64,000 nucleotides of DNA from Datisca glomerata. Taxonomy: Eukaryota > Streptophyta > Magnoliopsida > Cucurbitales > Datiscaceae. Of this stretch, positions 35,880 to 47,759 are shown piece by piece. The stretch spans positions 243,420-307,419 of the forward strand of contig QANY01004038.1 in assembly GCA_003255025.1 (NCBI GenBank), read 5' to 3'. The notes beneath the pieces are model-generated. The model worked only from the letters and a program-made list of their open reading frames with translations. It made no database searches and was not told the origin of the DNA. The translations under genes and the position numbers were made by a program. The number at the start of each line of letters is the position of its first letter. Position 1 is the stretch's first letter.

Positions 35880-35998
35880 GTGGACAAATTGAATTGCGCA
35901 GTTGTTTAAGCTCTCACATCCTATACCTTAGATGTCGTGAGTTCAAGTCATATTCCTCCATCTCTTTAGAATTTATAATGTAACTTTGACAAAAAAAA
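35880..35998 (+). mobile_element. tRNA-derived SINE
   Basis: About 119 bp with an A-box-like 'tgcgcagttgtttaagc' (35895-35911), a B-box-like 'gtgagttcaagtc' (35937-35949) at the correct distance for RNA polymerase III, and the tail TTTGACAAAAAAAA. It is flanked by 'aagttc' on both sides (35874-35879; 35998-36003 overlapping the tail). The tail is the same as on LINEs in this window, as expected if their enzymes mobilise it. It is not a functional tRNA: the acceptor stem cannot be formed. Confidence 0.75.
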
Positions 35999-36096
35999 GT
36001 TCAGATACGATGAGTCTCTTTCTTTTTAATAAAATAAGATAAAAGATATTATAAAACAAACAGAAACAACAAATTAAGGAGGTTTAAAACCATCTA

Positions 36097-36783
36097 TTAC
36101 AACACATTTATCAAACTCAATCTCCCTAGAAATTGAAGGAGTAAAAGGGAAGTTAAAATGACAAATTCCACCTGACTAAGACTATATTTCACAATAGCAT
36201 CGGCAGTAGAATTAAACTTCCTACTCATCCAAGCTAGAGAATGATTAAGCAAAAAAGGGTATGTTGATGAGCCTCCAATCAAAACAATAATTATTTAACA
36301 CCCAAGAGACCACCACACTAGAATCAGACTCAAAAAATAATATTGGCCCAACGGAAGAGGAGACCCAATCCAAGGCAGCAACTAAGGCCATTAATTCTCC
36401 ATGGAGAGAAGAGAAAACCCGAGCCACTCCCTCTTCTCCTTCGATGATGTTCCCAATCCAATCCCAACACACCACTTCAAGCCACAGGAACGATTCTTCA
36501 GATCACATGCTGCGTCGCAATTAATCTTCAGCACACCTTTGACCGAAACCTTCCAAGCGATAGCAGTCGGAGACGGGGAAGACAGATCTGGCGCCTTCAA
36601 CAACGAAGCTCCTTTCCGCTTCGACCGAACAGGGAAATCAGAGATCGAGCCACCAGCAGCCATTGAAGATTTGTCGAGGTTCCCAGCATCAACACTGCCT
36701 AACAGAGAGCAAAATCTATAATCAGGTAACAAAAAATCATTTGCCGAGAAATATTCTATGCGTGCACCCCTAGCCTTGAGCAT
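36097..36783 (-). pseudogene. LINE RNase H domain (minus-strand LINE)
   Basis: Two overlapping frames on the minus strand. VKGVLKINCDAACDLKNRSC gives the first Asp block, SLHGELMALVAALDW the Glu block, FESDSSVVVSWV the second Asp block, and NSTADAIVKYSL the last. This is a plant LINE-type RNase H. A frame shift lies between CDAAC and GELMAL near 36450. Confidence 0.8.
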
Positions 36784-37880
36784 GACAACATAGGATCACA
36801 GTAATTACCCAAGAACACAAAATTAAACCTAGCTTTCCAGATATCCCAACAATTAAACAGGAAAAGAGAGACAAAAAATCACCGCCATTAGGTAAACTGT
36901 ATAAAAACTCCAATTTATCCTAAATCCATGTGCTAAAAACAAGATAACACTGGAAATCAGATCTGAGGTTGAAATCAGAACTAAACCAGCACAAATCACA
37001 CCACCTGCAACCAGACAAGGTATGAAAAATGCTTTCCTCCTCTCTTAAGCATACTGGACGATACGGATAAGCGGGAATATGTTTATATGCAGAATTTGTC
37101 TAGTAGGGAGAAAATTATGAACCGCTTTGCAAATAAAGAACTTAATTTTAGATGAAAATAAAGACTTTTCAACAGCCTAGCACAAAGACTATTAGGGTTA
37201 TTCAAAATAGACCAAAAAGCCTGCTTGGCTAAAAGCGCTAAATTAAAGAGCTCAAGATCCCTAAAACCAAGACCCCCATAAAGTTTACTATTAGTCAAAT
37301 TTTGACTAGAGGCCCAACTAATGCCTCTACCATCCTCACCCCTACATCACCAAAACCGCATAATAGCAGCTTGGAGGTTCTGGGAAACTTTCTTGGGCAG
37401 CTTAAAAGAAGACATAATATAACTAGGTAAAGCTTGCGCAATAGATTTTAATAGAATTTCTTTACCTGCAAGGGACAACAAGTTAGCTTGCCAAATAGAA
37501 GTCTTTTTATCCATCCTTCCAATAAAAGAGCATAAATATCAGCCTTAGAACTCCCCCAATCAATGGACAGCCCCAAATGAAAACCATTAGAAGAGGAAAG
37601 AAGAATATTGAGAATCCTAGAAACCTCCTCTTTCATAATGGAAGAAACATTTTTACTAAAATAAAGACTATTTTTCTCCAAATTAACTCTCTGACCAGAC
37701 GCATTGCAATATTTCAAAATACACAAATTAAGGTTGCTAACAGAATTAGAATCCACGTCGGTCATAAATAAACAATGTCATAAATAAACAATCGTCCGCA
37801 AAAGAAAAGATGAGAAATAGAGGGACTATGCTTCCTAAGATAAACCGGATTAATTAATTTCTGATTAATGGACCAACCAA

Positions 37881-38300
37881 TGCATCTAGATTAGCTTTTA
37901 GCGATAAGGATAAAAAGGAAAGAAGAAAGAGGATCACCTTGTCTCAAGCCTTTGCTAGGTTTAATATCAAATTTAGGAGAGCTACTAAAACAGATTTTAT
38001 AACTAACAGAAGTAACACAAATCATAATCCAATCAACAAATTTCAAATCAAAACCCAACCTAACCAAAAGATTTCTAACCCCCCACCCCCACAACCAATG
38101 CATCTAGATTAGCTTTTAGCGATAAGGATAAAAAGGAAAGAAAAAAGAGGATCACCTTGTCTCAAGCCTCTGCTAGGTTTAATATCAAATTTAGGAGAGC
38201 TACTAAAACAGATTTTATAACTAACAGAAGTAACTCAAATCATAATCCAATTAACAAATTTCAAATCAAAACCCAACCTAACCAAAAGATCCCCCTCCCC
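37881..38300. repeat. 218-bp tandem duplication in the LINE reverse transcriptase
   Basis: 'tgcatctagattagctttta' at 37881 recurs at 38099. The two copies run in parallel for about 190 bp ('ataaggataaaaaggaaag', 'caaatttaggagagctacta') and end at different pyrimidine-rich junctions. The duplicated part encodes GLRQGDPLS on the minus strand and makes the RT unreadable there. Confidence 0.9.
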
Positions 38301-39460
38301 CCAATGAACTCTATCGCATGCCTTAGACATATCAGTCTTAAGCACCACCACTCCCTTTCTGCCTTTCTTTTTTTTCTTCAAATGATAGACATTTCCTAGG
38401 CGATGATAGAATTATGCTGAATTTTCTTACCATTAACAAACGCCCCCTGAGGTTCAGAAATAACCTTACCCAAAATTAATCTAAGCCTATTAGACAAAAT
38501 TTTAGAAATGATTTTATAGGAGAAATTACAAAGAGTAATAGGTCGAAAATTTCATCCTCAGGTTGCTGATTTTTAGGGATAAGAATAATATTAGTATCAT
38601 TCAAAGATCTAGGGAGATAACCATTTTCAAATTAAATCTTTCACAGCCCTAAACACATCAAGGCCAACCAGATCCCAATATTTCTAATAGAAAAAGGCCA
38701 TGGAGACTATCAGGTCCAGGAGCATTATTAGCTCCTAACTCAAAAACTGCCTCTTTAACCTCATCCAAAGAGACATCATTAGTTAAAAACAGATTATCCT
38801 CCACGCTAACAGATTTGTTAATCAAGCTAATAACCAATCCTCATCTGAGTTAGGCTCAAAATTGAAAATATTAGCAAAATGAGAATGGACAATATCCACC
38901 ACCTTATTATCCTCATCCTGCCAAATACCAGCAGCATTCCTAAACCTAACAATTTTATTTAAAAGCCTTCTTTTAAGAACTGATTTATGAAAAAGAAACT
39001 AGTATCTTTATCCCTGACTTTAAGCCAATTAATTCTGACCCTGTGCCCTCAATAGGTCTCTTCCTTTTTCCAAATCAAGCTAATTTTATTAGTAATGGCC
39101 TTCTTCTTCATTTTGTCCTCATTCTTATCAAGCAAAGAAAGCTCATTATTATTACACTGATTAAGAATATGTGAAGGGTTATTTCTAAAAGACTTATTCC
39201 AATCCTTGACATTCTTTTTATAGCCCTTTAATTTATATATAAGGTTACTCATACCACCATGAGAATTATATTTAAGCCAACTATCATGAATAACCTTATC
39301 AAAACCATCCTCCAAAAGTCATTTGACTTCCAATTTAAAACTTTTAGAGGGTCTAGGGAGTTTATTATCAAGATGATAACTAACATTTTATGATCAGACC
39401 CAATATTAGGGGGAACTAACACTTCAATATTAGGGAAAAGAGAAAGAAAACTATCATTAA

Positions 39461-40111
39461 TTAAAACTCTATCAAGCCTCTCTTGAATGAAATCATTTCC
39501 CTATCTCCCATTCTGCCAAGTGAAAAAATTACCATTAGCACAAGAAAATCACAAGAATTAATAAAAGAATTGAACCTTCTAGCTCTATGGAAATCAAAAC
39601 CATTACCACCAACTTTTTCCTCCATGCAAGACATCTCATTAAAATCACCAGCCTCCAACCAAGGTTTAGAACTACCTTGATTAGATAAAGAAAGGCCATC
39701 AAATTGCTGCCACCTATCCTTAAGAACTCTGCAACCATAAAAGAAAGACAACCTACCCCAGCCTTCCACACATAAATCAATAATATTATTGGTATTAGAA
39801 ATACACTTAATATTGATAACACTGTTCCAACACAAAATAATACCCCCAGACAAACCCAAAGGCTCAACTACATGGGAGAAATCAAATTTCCATTTCTTGA
39901 TCAAGAAATTAGCTTTTTTCAGATTTGATTTAGATTCTAACAGACAAATGATATTACGCTTAAAACGAGAAATATCATGAAAACTTAATTCCTTCATCAT
40001 ACCCTCATTATCAATTCTAGGCCTTCTATTTTTATTTGAAATTTTCATAGCAAGACCATTTAAAGGCTGTTGAAAATTGCTAATATAATTAACTAAATCA
40101 AATCTGCACAT
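39461..40111 (-). pseudogene. LINE endonuclease domain (minus-strand LINE)
   Basis: An open frame of 216 codons covering the apurinic-type endonuclease. Blocks are NIICLLESKSN (normally CL.E.K), PLGLSGGIILCWN and EAGDFNEM (catalytic Asp and Asn retained). The C-terminal SDH block is out of frame. The Glu of the ETK motif reads E-S-K. Confidence 0.8.
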
Positions 40112-41400
40112 ATCATTCTTATTAGAGATGGATTAGATATACTCAGAATTTTGACTGTTGCAAGATTTACCTACTTGATCTGAATTAGTAGTATTAGGAT
40201 TAGAAGTACCTGAAACCAGCCTATGATCCAAACCAGAATTCACAATAGAACCTGATATTCTTGATAATTTACTCCTTTCTGAGCTAGTTTGAATCTGCAG
40301 TTTCTGGACATGATTTTTGGGGCTACCTTCACAATTGTCTTTCTGATTCAACTCAACCCCCTTACCTTAAGCATGGAAAAGTCTAACATACTCGGGGGTT
40401 TTCAAATTAGAATCCGACTTCAACCAATCATCAAATAAGAAATCTTTCCCTCTATTAGAATCAGATTTTTTAGGACAGCTTCTAAGATCATGAGTCAAAA
40501 TACCACAGTAGAAGCAGAATTGAGGCAATCTTTTGTATTTGACGCTATCCAAATGGGCGGCTTAGACTTTCTTTTAACCCAAACTCCAGCCAACAGGGAA
40601 CCTTAATATCATGCTTAAGACGGACCCTAACCGATCTTGCCAAAGCCCCACGCAAAGTGTATTCATCGATCTCCACAACTTGTCCAACTAGCGAAGCTAT
40701 TCTTTTGGAGATTTGATCATTCAGCCAATCCGGGGGTAAGTCCTGGATTTGAATCCAGATAGAACAAAACTCAAAATGTATTTTGAATTATGAGAACCAG
40801 CTTCATCCTATTCAAAACAAGTAAATTCCCATTGAAACTCCAAGAGCAGTTTGACTCAATTCTCTGAAGGTCTTTATCATTCATAAGTTTAAATAAGAAA
40901 ATGATTTCCTCCAAAGTTTTGCTCTACAAACTCTCCTCTTCTCCCCAATTTTTCCGGAACACGTTAGCAATAACTGAAGAATTAACATTCCTATCGGAGA
41001 TTAATTTTCCCACTAACCAGCAATCTTTATTATCTGAATCTTGCAGGAGATCATCAAGATCCAATAGATTAGCAAAGCCTTCACAAAGGTCTTCCATGGA
41101 AGAATTCGCAAATCAGCAGCAACAAACGCAAAAGAAAACAGAAAACGGGACAGTAACAGATACACAATCTGAACAAAGGCGGATAGAAGGGCAAATCAAA
41201 AGAACGCAGAAGAACCCACCAAAAACCAGTCAAGAAACTGGGAGAGAAGAACCAGAGCAAAACAACACCAAAGACGGAAGAAGAGAACGAGAAACAGAGG
41301 GAAAAAATGAAAACGAGGGACGAAAAACAGAAGAGAAACAAGAAAGCGCAAGAAAGGGACGACTAATACTAAATGTCTCGTTAAAAAAATGTAAGATATG

Positions 41401-42140
41401 GTGGGTCTCATTAAAAATGTAATAAATGTCTAATTTTTTTAAGGGAAAAAGAAATTTGATTTAATGTACTGATTTTTCTCGTTATCATATCGTTTTTCCT
41501 TTGTCTTCTCTCTCACGTTCTCTTGCCCTCTCTGCCTTGTTCTTCTCTTTCGCGTTTTCTTCATGTTTCTCTGTGTGGTGCGGTGGTGCAAAGAATCAAT
41601 AATTGAATTTTAAAGTCGTCATTAAAAATAATTTTAGATTTAATTGATGAGAATAAATGATGGTACCTATTTTTTGAAGATTGTGGAGAGCAGTTGTGTT
41701 GGTTCTACGATGAAATAATTCAAAAATTAGATGAAGAAGAAGGACGGGACAAGTTTGGGTGTGGAAAGTGGTATGTTACAAGATGATGACATATAAAAGT
41801 ATATTATATATGTATTATGATATATTAAAATATACTACGATATAGTGATGATATATGAAAATATATTATGATATATTGATGGTATATTAAAATATATCAT
41901 GATATAAAAATATATATTTTTATATATTATAATATACTTATACATCAAAATTTTCAATTTTATAAAAAAAATTACAATTACAGAAGAAAAATGAGTCCTT
42001 ACTTACTTTTCAAAAATTGCCTATTTCCCTGGATCAGCCTTTAAATTGCCTTATTGTTTCAACTTCTGTAAAGGCTCGCTCTTCAAAACGTTTGTCGTGA
42101 AAAGGAAATAAAAAAATAATTTAAGGGGAAAATCCAATTG
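41401..42140. other. AT-rich intergenic DNA with TATA-type simple repeats
   Basis: 41780-41950 is low-complexity 'gatatattaaaatatac' sequence in irregular repeats. The segment around 41402-41428 ('gggtctcattaaaaatgtaa') is inverted-repeated at 51200-51226 on the other side of the plus-strand LINE. No coding sequence was seen. Confidence 0.6.
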
Positions 42141-42159
42141 AATCTACATCGAGTTGAAA
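42141..42159. repeat. 19-bp target duplication, left, of the plus-strand LINE
   Basis: AATCTACATCGAGTTGAAA here and AATCTACATTGAGTTGAAA at 51044-51062 differ at one base. They bound the LINE exactly before its leader and directly after its short A tail. Confidence 0.85.
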
Positions 42160-42317
42160 AACGAACTTATATTTTAAGAACCTTGCTTCTTGGGTTATGT
42201 TGTCCTTCAAGGTTCGGGGTGCTGTGTTCTCTCTCTAGAGAGCTTTTTGGGTTTGCTTTTCTTTTCTTTTCTTCCATACTTTTCTGGTTGTCTCTCTTTC
42301 TTTGATTCTGTCAACCA

Positions 42318-43168
42318 TGGATGGAAATCTTGAAGAAATTCTAGAGTGTATCTCCATTACAGATGATGAATCTATAGAAATTGAGATTGGTAACTCTTTC
42401 AACTCCATGGCTGTGGAGGAGAACCGTCGGAGTATCCTTGGCATATTATTATCGAGTAAGAAATTTAATCGTTTTGGGTTAAAAGAAAATATTTGTAAGG
42501 CTTGGGTATTGATGATGAAGTGAGGTTTGTGGAGGTAGAGTTTAATATTTTCAAATATTCTTTGAGGATGAAAACTCTATGTTTTTTGGTTTGGATGATG
42601 GTCCTTGGCTATTTGATGATTATTTATTCATGACTCAGAAGTGGGAAGCTGGTATTAACCCAAAGAATTTGGTGTTTCGTCTAGCTCCGTTCTGGGTCAA
42701 CTCCATAATTTGGTGGTTCGTTAATTGGTAAATGTTTTGATCGAATTCTGGACGTGGAAGAATGTTTTGACCGCGAAGGTATTGAGCAGAGAAAATTTAT
42801 TAGAATCGGAGCCCTTGTGGATTTATCCAAGCCTTTGTTGAGATGAGCCATTTTGAACAATGCTGGATCGAGAGTATGGGTGCAGTTTAAGTACGAGCGT
42901 TCGCCTAAATTCTGCCATTTTTGTGGAAGAATCGGACACGAATTAGGGTTGTGCTCGGAGAGAAGTAGGGAGAAGGATTTTTCGGATCTCACAGAGGAAA
43001 AAGTATGATAACTCCTTAAGAGCTTACGCATCTAGCAACAGGAGAAATTTCGACTGATTGAAGCAACAGGGCCGTGGTTCTGAAGAATGTCCTGTACATA
43101 GCAATAATAGTCGTGCGTCGCTGGAGAAGACAAGGTGGTCCGATGTTGATGGTTGCTCCGGTGGGGGA
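42318..43168 (+). pseudogene. LINE ORF1 (gag-like, CCHC), interrupted
   Basis: It starts MDGNLEEILECISITDD and runs to ICKAW near 42510. Frame changes follow, but WPLWIYP-like and GSRVWVQFKYERSPKF blocks continue in other frames. The CCHC zinc knuckle CHFCGRIGHELGLC is intact. This is the RNA-binding protein encoded by the first frame of plant L1 elements. The copia element enters at 43169, near the ORF1 C terminus. Confidence 0.75.
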
Positions 43169-44010
43169 GTGTTGGAGAGAAAAGAAGAAAGGGAAGAAAA
43201 ATCAAAGAAAGAATGAAAGTGTGTGATGTTAAATAGAGTGGTAATTTGTCACACATTGAAAATTCAAGGATAGAATGTTGAGTTTATAAACTCAACACTC
43301 ATGGCTTGGGGTAAGCCTCAAGGGGCACCCCACATTTTGTGGAGAAGAGAGTACCTAGATGGCACATGGTCCTTCCTTCACGCGCGTCGCTGTCTGTTCG
43401 GCCTGCTCAGTTCGGTACGGTCAAAAGATTTATTTTTTGAATAAATTTTTTTGATTTATTTGGAGAGGAAAAAATATCTCCAAACAGAATCTGTAATTAT
43501 CTGCATAAGATAATTAAAATATCTTCATTATCCCACAATATCATCAAAAAACGGATTCTAATTTATCTACACGTTTTGGCTTGCTCTTCAAACCTTGAAC
43601 GATATATTAGAATAGAGCATCATTAGCTTCGGTTTTCAGAAACACAACAACATTCAATCACTAAGCATATTGTATATTGAGAGAAATACAAAAGGAGTTT
43701 TGTGAGGGTCTGAGTAATCGGTTGATGTACTCTGGCTTAGATCATTGTATCCTGTAGAAAAAATTTATCGGAGTCTCCAAGCACCCTATAAAGGACGATT
43801 ATTGTCTATAAGACATTGTTTTTTAGCAATCCTCGATCTACATCGTATTTTCAGTTCTAATTTTGCTGTAATCATTTTTCGTTTAATCTTATTTATTAGA
43901 TCTGATAAATTTTGTTGTGATCGTTTCTGTTGCATTTACATTGTAATCGTTCCATATTTCTTTGTAATCGTTGGTTAATGAAAGCATTTTGTTCCATCTC
44001 TACACACAAC
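43169..44010 (+). repeat. 5' LTR of the deleted copia element
   Basis: About 840 bp beginning TGTTGGAG and ending ...TACACACA. It contains a perfect 22-bp palindrome at 43276-43297 (half-site tgttgagttta) and the sequence 'ccctataaagg' at about 43785, a TATA-like box. Only the last 83 bp are repeated on the 3' side. Confidence 0.75.
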
Positions 44011-44029
44011 AATCTAAAGACAATACTTA

Positions 44030-45704
44030 TGGAACAATCTGCTGGAATCATAACTCTGCACGCTGAGAGACCGAAAAAATTCAAAGAGGACGACTTCAAA
44101 CAATGGCAACAGAAGATGGTCTTCTATTTGACCACTTTCAATCTAGCACATCTGCTGACGGGCGATATTCCTCCTGCACCGATGGAAGGACAATCGAAGG
44201 AACTAGCATCTGCACGGAAAGCCTGGATCCATTCAAATTTCCTTTGCCGAAACTATATCTTGAACGGCTTGGTAAACACCTTCTACAGCGTCTACTTGTC
44301 ATTCAAGACGGCAAAGGAACTGTGGCAACCTTGAAAAAGAAATACAAAACGAAGGATGTCGGGACGAAGAAATTTACCGTCGGAAAATTTTTGAAATACG
44401 AGATGGATGATAAGAACACGGTAATCATTCAAGTGGAGGAGTTACAGATCATCTTCAACAACATGAAGGTCGAGGGGATGATCGTGAATGAACCGTTCCA
44501 AGTCGCATCCATCATCGAGAAGTTGCCGCCGTCATGGAAGGACTTCAAGAATTATCTGAAGAACAAATGTAAGGAGCTCAGCATGGGGGATCTGATTGTT
44601 TGGCCGAGGATAGAGGAGGACAACCGGAAAAGTAAAAAGAAAGCGATATGCGCAACCTACGGAATGAAAGCTAATGTTGTAGAAGGAAATAAATCTAATC
44701 CACCGGACAAGAAAATGAAGACATCGACGAGCAACGCTCAGAAAGGTAATTCAGATAAACGCATTAAGGATAGTTGCTGGGTGTGCGGTAAAGCCGGACA
44801 CAGGGCAAATGACTGCCGATTTGAGAAAGATCAGAACGATAGTAACCAAACCCGTAGCAATGGGGAAACGAACCAAGCAAATATGATAGAGATAGATGAT
44901 CTCTGTGCAATGATTTCTAAGATCTGTATGGTCACTGACGCCAATGAATGGTGGGTCGACACTGGTGCTACGAAGCACGTGTGCAGTGACCGAACTATCT
45001 TTTCAACTTATGCTGAGGTTGATAAAGATGAGGTTCTCTCTATGGGGTACGCCTCAGAAGCTGCTGTTAAGGGAAAAGGAAAGGTTATGCTGAAATTCAC
45101 ATCCGAAAAACAACTTACTCTCCTAGACATCCTGCATGTGCCTGAAATTCGTAGAAATTTAATTTCAGGATCTCTTTTATGTAAAAGTGGATTTAAGCTT
45201 GTCTTTGATGCTGGCAAGTTTATTTTGACTAAGGGAGGGATGTTTGTTGGGAATGGTTATAGTTTTGATGGTCTTTTTAAACTTAATGTGTATGTTGTAA
45301 CCCCTGCAATTATTAATGATAATTCTGATGTTGCTTCCGTTTATATCGTTGGACTTTCTAATATTTGGCATGCTAGATTAAGTCATGTTAATTTTCGTTC
45401 CTTACAACGTATGATTAATTTAGAACTTCTACCTAGATTTAACCTAGAAAAAGGAAATAAATGTGAAATATGCGTAGAATCTAAATTTGCAAGAAAATCA
45501 TTTAAATCTGTAGAGAGAATGAATGACCTACTTAATTTAATACATAGTGATTTATGTGATTTAAAATTAACTCCTAGTATGGGAGGTAGAAAATATTTTG
45601 TTATATTTATTGATGATTTCAGTAAATATTGCTATGTATATCTGCTTCATTCAAATGATTTGACTTTGGATATGTTTAAGACATACAAGTCTGAAATTAA
45701 AAAA
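44030..45704 (+). pseudogene. copia gag, protease and integrase start
   Basis: Gag starts near MEQSAGIITL (44030) and reads FKEDDFKQWQQKM and FKTAKELW before a frame shift at about 44330. The next frame continues KYKTKDVGTKKF to the zinc knuckle CWVCGKAGHRANDC (44779-44820), the protease WWVDTGATKHVCSD (44950-44991), GAG-pre-integrase (IWHARLSHVNFRSL, CEICVESK) and the integrase start (LIHSDLCDL, FIDDFSKYCYVYLL). A stop at 45705 interrupts, and the integrase continues at 45707. Confidence 0.9.
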
Positions 45705-45706
45705 TA

Positions 45707-46010
45707 ACTTGGTAAACATATCAAAGTGCTTAGATCTGACCGGGGTGGAGAATATGAATCCATTATGCTGTCTGAATTCTGTGCTTTAGATGAAATTGTG
45801 CATCAGACTACAACATCTTACACGCCTCAACATAATGAGGTGGCTAAAAGGAAAAATAGAACTCTGAAAGATATGGTGAATTGTATGTTGAACAGTTCTG
45901 GATTACCCCAAAATTTATGGGGGGAGGCTTTGCTTACAGTAAACATCATACTTAACAGGATTCCACATAAGAAGACCAACAAGTCTGCTTATGAAGAGTG
46001 GAAAGAGAAG
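45707..46010 (+). pseudogene. copia integrase core, middle part
   Basis: Continues in frame after one stop: GKHIKVLRSDRGGEYES carries the second catalytic Asp; TPQHNEVAKRKNRTL corresponds to the TPQQNGVAERKNRTL block, and its catalytic Glu is changed to Lys (VAKRKN). LPQNLWGEAL and KKTNKSAYEEW then end at the deletion junction. The loss of the Glu means it could not integrate even if expressed. Confidence 0.88.
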
Positions 46011-46097
46011 TTAATGTTGCATTTACATTGTAATCGTTCCATATTTTTTTATAATTATTGATTAATGAAAGCATTTTGTTCCATCTCTACACACAAT

Positions 46098-47660
46098 ATG
46101 GAGGAGAAATGTTATGATTCTGGGTTCGTTGGCTAAATCTAAGGAGCAAATCTTGAGTAAGTTATGGGAAGAATCTTAATTGCATCCAAGATTATCTCTG
46201 GTGAAGATAATCGGGAAAAAATCAAGGAAGTTGATGAGGAAAAATGGGTTAATGATAATTGAGTTGTGCGTGCGATTTTTAGGGAAGGAAATATTGAGGG
46301 TGAGAGGGTGTGGTGGGGTTGGATAAGGAAAAAATCTTAGCTTCTAATGAAGATGATGCTAAAAGGGGTGCATATCTCAATAAGGGAGTAGGTGATTCGG
46401 ACGGACAAGATATGCTTATTGATGTTGTGATCAAAGAGGGGGATATAGGGGATTTTTCGACGCCTGTTTTTGGAGAGTCTTCTTTAGGTCATCAAGATCC
46501 CTTTGAATTGGGCTCAATAATCTCAAAACTTTCCAGAAGGCCCTCTATTAAGAGGAAAGGCAAAAACAAGATAGCCTTGCCTAATGGGTCTTGATCGAAG
46601 GGAGCTGGGTCCAAGAGACCTTTCACGTAAGTGCAAGTGAGTTTTGATTTTCTCCCGGTTAATGTTTCTTTGGAGGATAAGCGTAGGAAAATTGATGATA
46701 ATTATGTTAATATGGTGGAGGAAGCCCGCCAAAAATGGCCCCAAGGCGATCAATGAAGCTCGTTACTTAGAACTGTCAGGGTGTGGGGAGCTCTCTGACG
46801 GTTCGTTCTCTTAAGAAGCTTTGTAAGCTTCACTCTCTAGATGTGTTCGTTTTATTTGAAATAAAAAAAATAAAGCAAGTAGGTTGGAGAAATTATTATG
46901 CAAATTAGGGATGAATTTCTGTCTCACTAATGATTCGATTGGTCTAAGTGGTGGTATAGCCTTACTTTGGAACGATTACAATCTTATGATGGTGGCTAAA
47001 TATGGAGATTTTTTTGTTGAAGTGGTCATTAATGATTTTGTCATGAATTGTGGCTGGAGATTTTTTGGTATTTATGCTAGTACCGATGAATCTGTGAGGA
47101 TGAGTCCATGGGAGACGTTACTGAATAGATTAATTTTGGCAGATCAAGCTTGCCTTTTAATAAGGGATTTTAACACCATCTCGAATAGTTCAGAAAAGTG
47201 GGGTAATAATCATAGAAGTTGGAGTTCAATTGATGCTTTTAATTCTTTCATCATGAATGTTGATCTTATTGACTTCGGTTATGATGGTAACACTTTTACG
47301 TGGACAAACAAAAGGGAGAATGAGGGCTTCATTAAAGAGCGGCTAGATAGATGTCTTGTTAATTCCAAGTGGCTCGATATTTATCCGGATGCTGAATCGA
47401 TGCATACCATATTGGGGGGCTCAGATCATATGGCTTTAATCCTAAACTTGGGCAATGCTTTAATAAGTGGAAGCCCATGTTTGGATATGATAGGCGATGT
47501 GCATCTTTTGATGGCTATAAGGATGCGCTTAAGAAGGCGTGGAATGAGTATTTGGACACTATTCGTCTCGGGCCATGTTCCTACAAATTAAATTTGGTTA
47601 AAAAGAGAGTGCTTAGATGGAGGAAGAATGAGCATACTGCAAATTCTAAGTGTGTTGATG
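46098..47660 (+). pseudogene. LINE ORF1 tail and endonuclease (plus-strand LINE)
   Basis: 46098-46760 is the degenerate end of ORF1 (FELGSIISKLSRRPSIKRKG). The endonuclease at 46884-47455 reads LSGGIALLWNDYN, IRDFNTISNSSEK, FGYDGNTFTWTNKRE and IKERLDRCLVNSKWLD, with GGSDHMALIL as the C-terminal SDH motif. The catalytic GDFN is changed to RDFN. A frame change near 47470 follows before the linker (ALKKAWNEYL). Confidence 0.85.
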
Positions 47661-47759
47661 TCTAAGCTAGAGGAGCATCTTCAGGTTCTTTATGTCGATG
47701 ATGAGGAGGATTTAGAGAAGATCTGTAGTACGGAGTTTTAGCTTAATCATGCCATTGAT

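Larger units (their letters stand above)
36050..41400 (-). mobile_element. Near full-length L1-type LINE, broken
   Basis: Minus strand. ORF1 from ATG 41098 (MEDLCEGFANLLDLDD), DUF4283-like, with a zinc knuckle FCFYCGILTHDLRSCPK (about 40520-40470). Endonuclease 40111-39461 (GLSGGIILCWNS, WLEAGDFNEM). Reverse transcriptase pieces 39315-37448 (KGLRQGDPLSSFLFIL at about 37960-37915). RT tail 37298-37083 (GGLGFRDLELFNLALLAKQ). RNase H 36475-36097 (SLHGELMALVAAL, ESDSSVVVSWVL, MSRKFNSTADAIVKYSL). The order is complete, but stops and shifts are numerous. The DD motif of the RT is not readable, and RT carries a 218-bp tandem duplication. A pyrimidine-rich leader lies at 41100-41370. The ends are approximate; no target duplication was found. 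Confidence 0.85.
43169..46097 (+). mobile_element. Internally deleted Ty1/copia element inside the LINE
   Basis: The 5' LTR starts TGTTGGAGAG at 43169 and ends about 44010. Gag, protease and part of integrase follow. After KSAYEEWK (46005) the sequence jumps directly into the last 83 bp of an LTR: 46015-46097 repeats 43928-44010 (gcatttacattgtaatcgtt). The end of integrase, all of RT and RNase H and most of the 3' LTR are deleted. LINE sequence resumes at about 46098. I could not confirm a 5-bp target duplication ('gggag' on the left, 'atatg' on the right), so one boundary may have moved or the deletion may have removed it. Confidence 0.85.

Noticed and set aside
35880..35998. A tRNA gene on the plus strand
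   Set aside because: The A- and B-box-like sequences are present, but no acceptor stem or anticodon arm can be folded, and the unit ends in an A tail with short flanking repeats. A SINE explains it better.
41081..41422. Long overlapping frames on both strands with Lys/Glu/Arg-rich or Phe/Leu-rich products
   Set aside because: They lie in the purine-biased leader of the minus-strand LINE. Composition explains them and no domain is visible.
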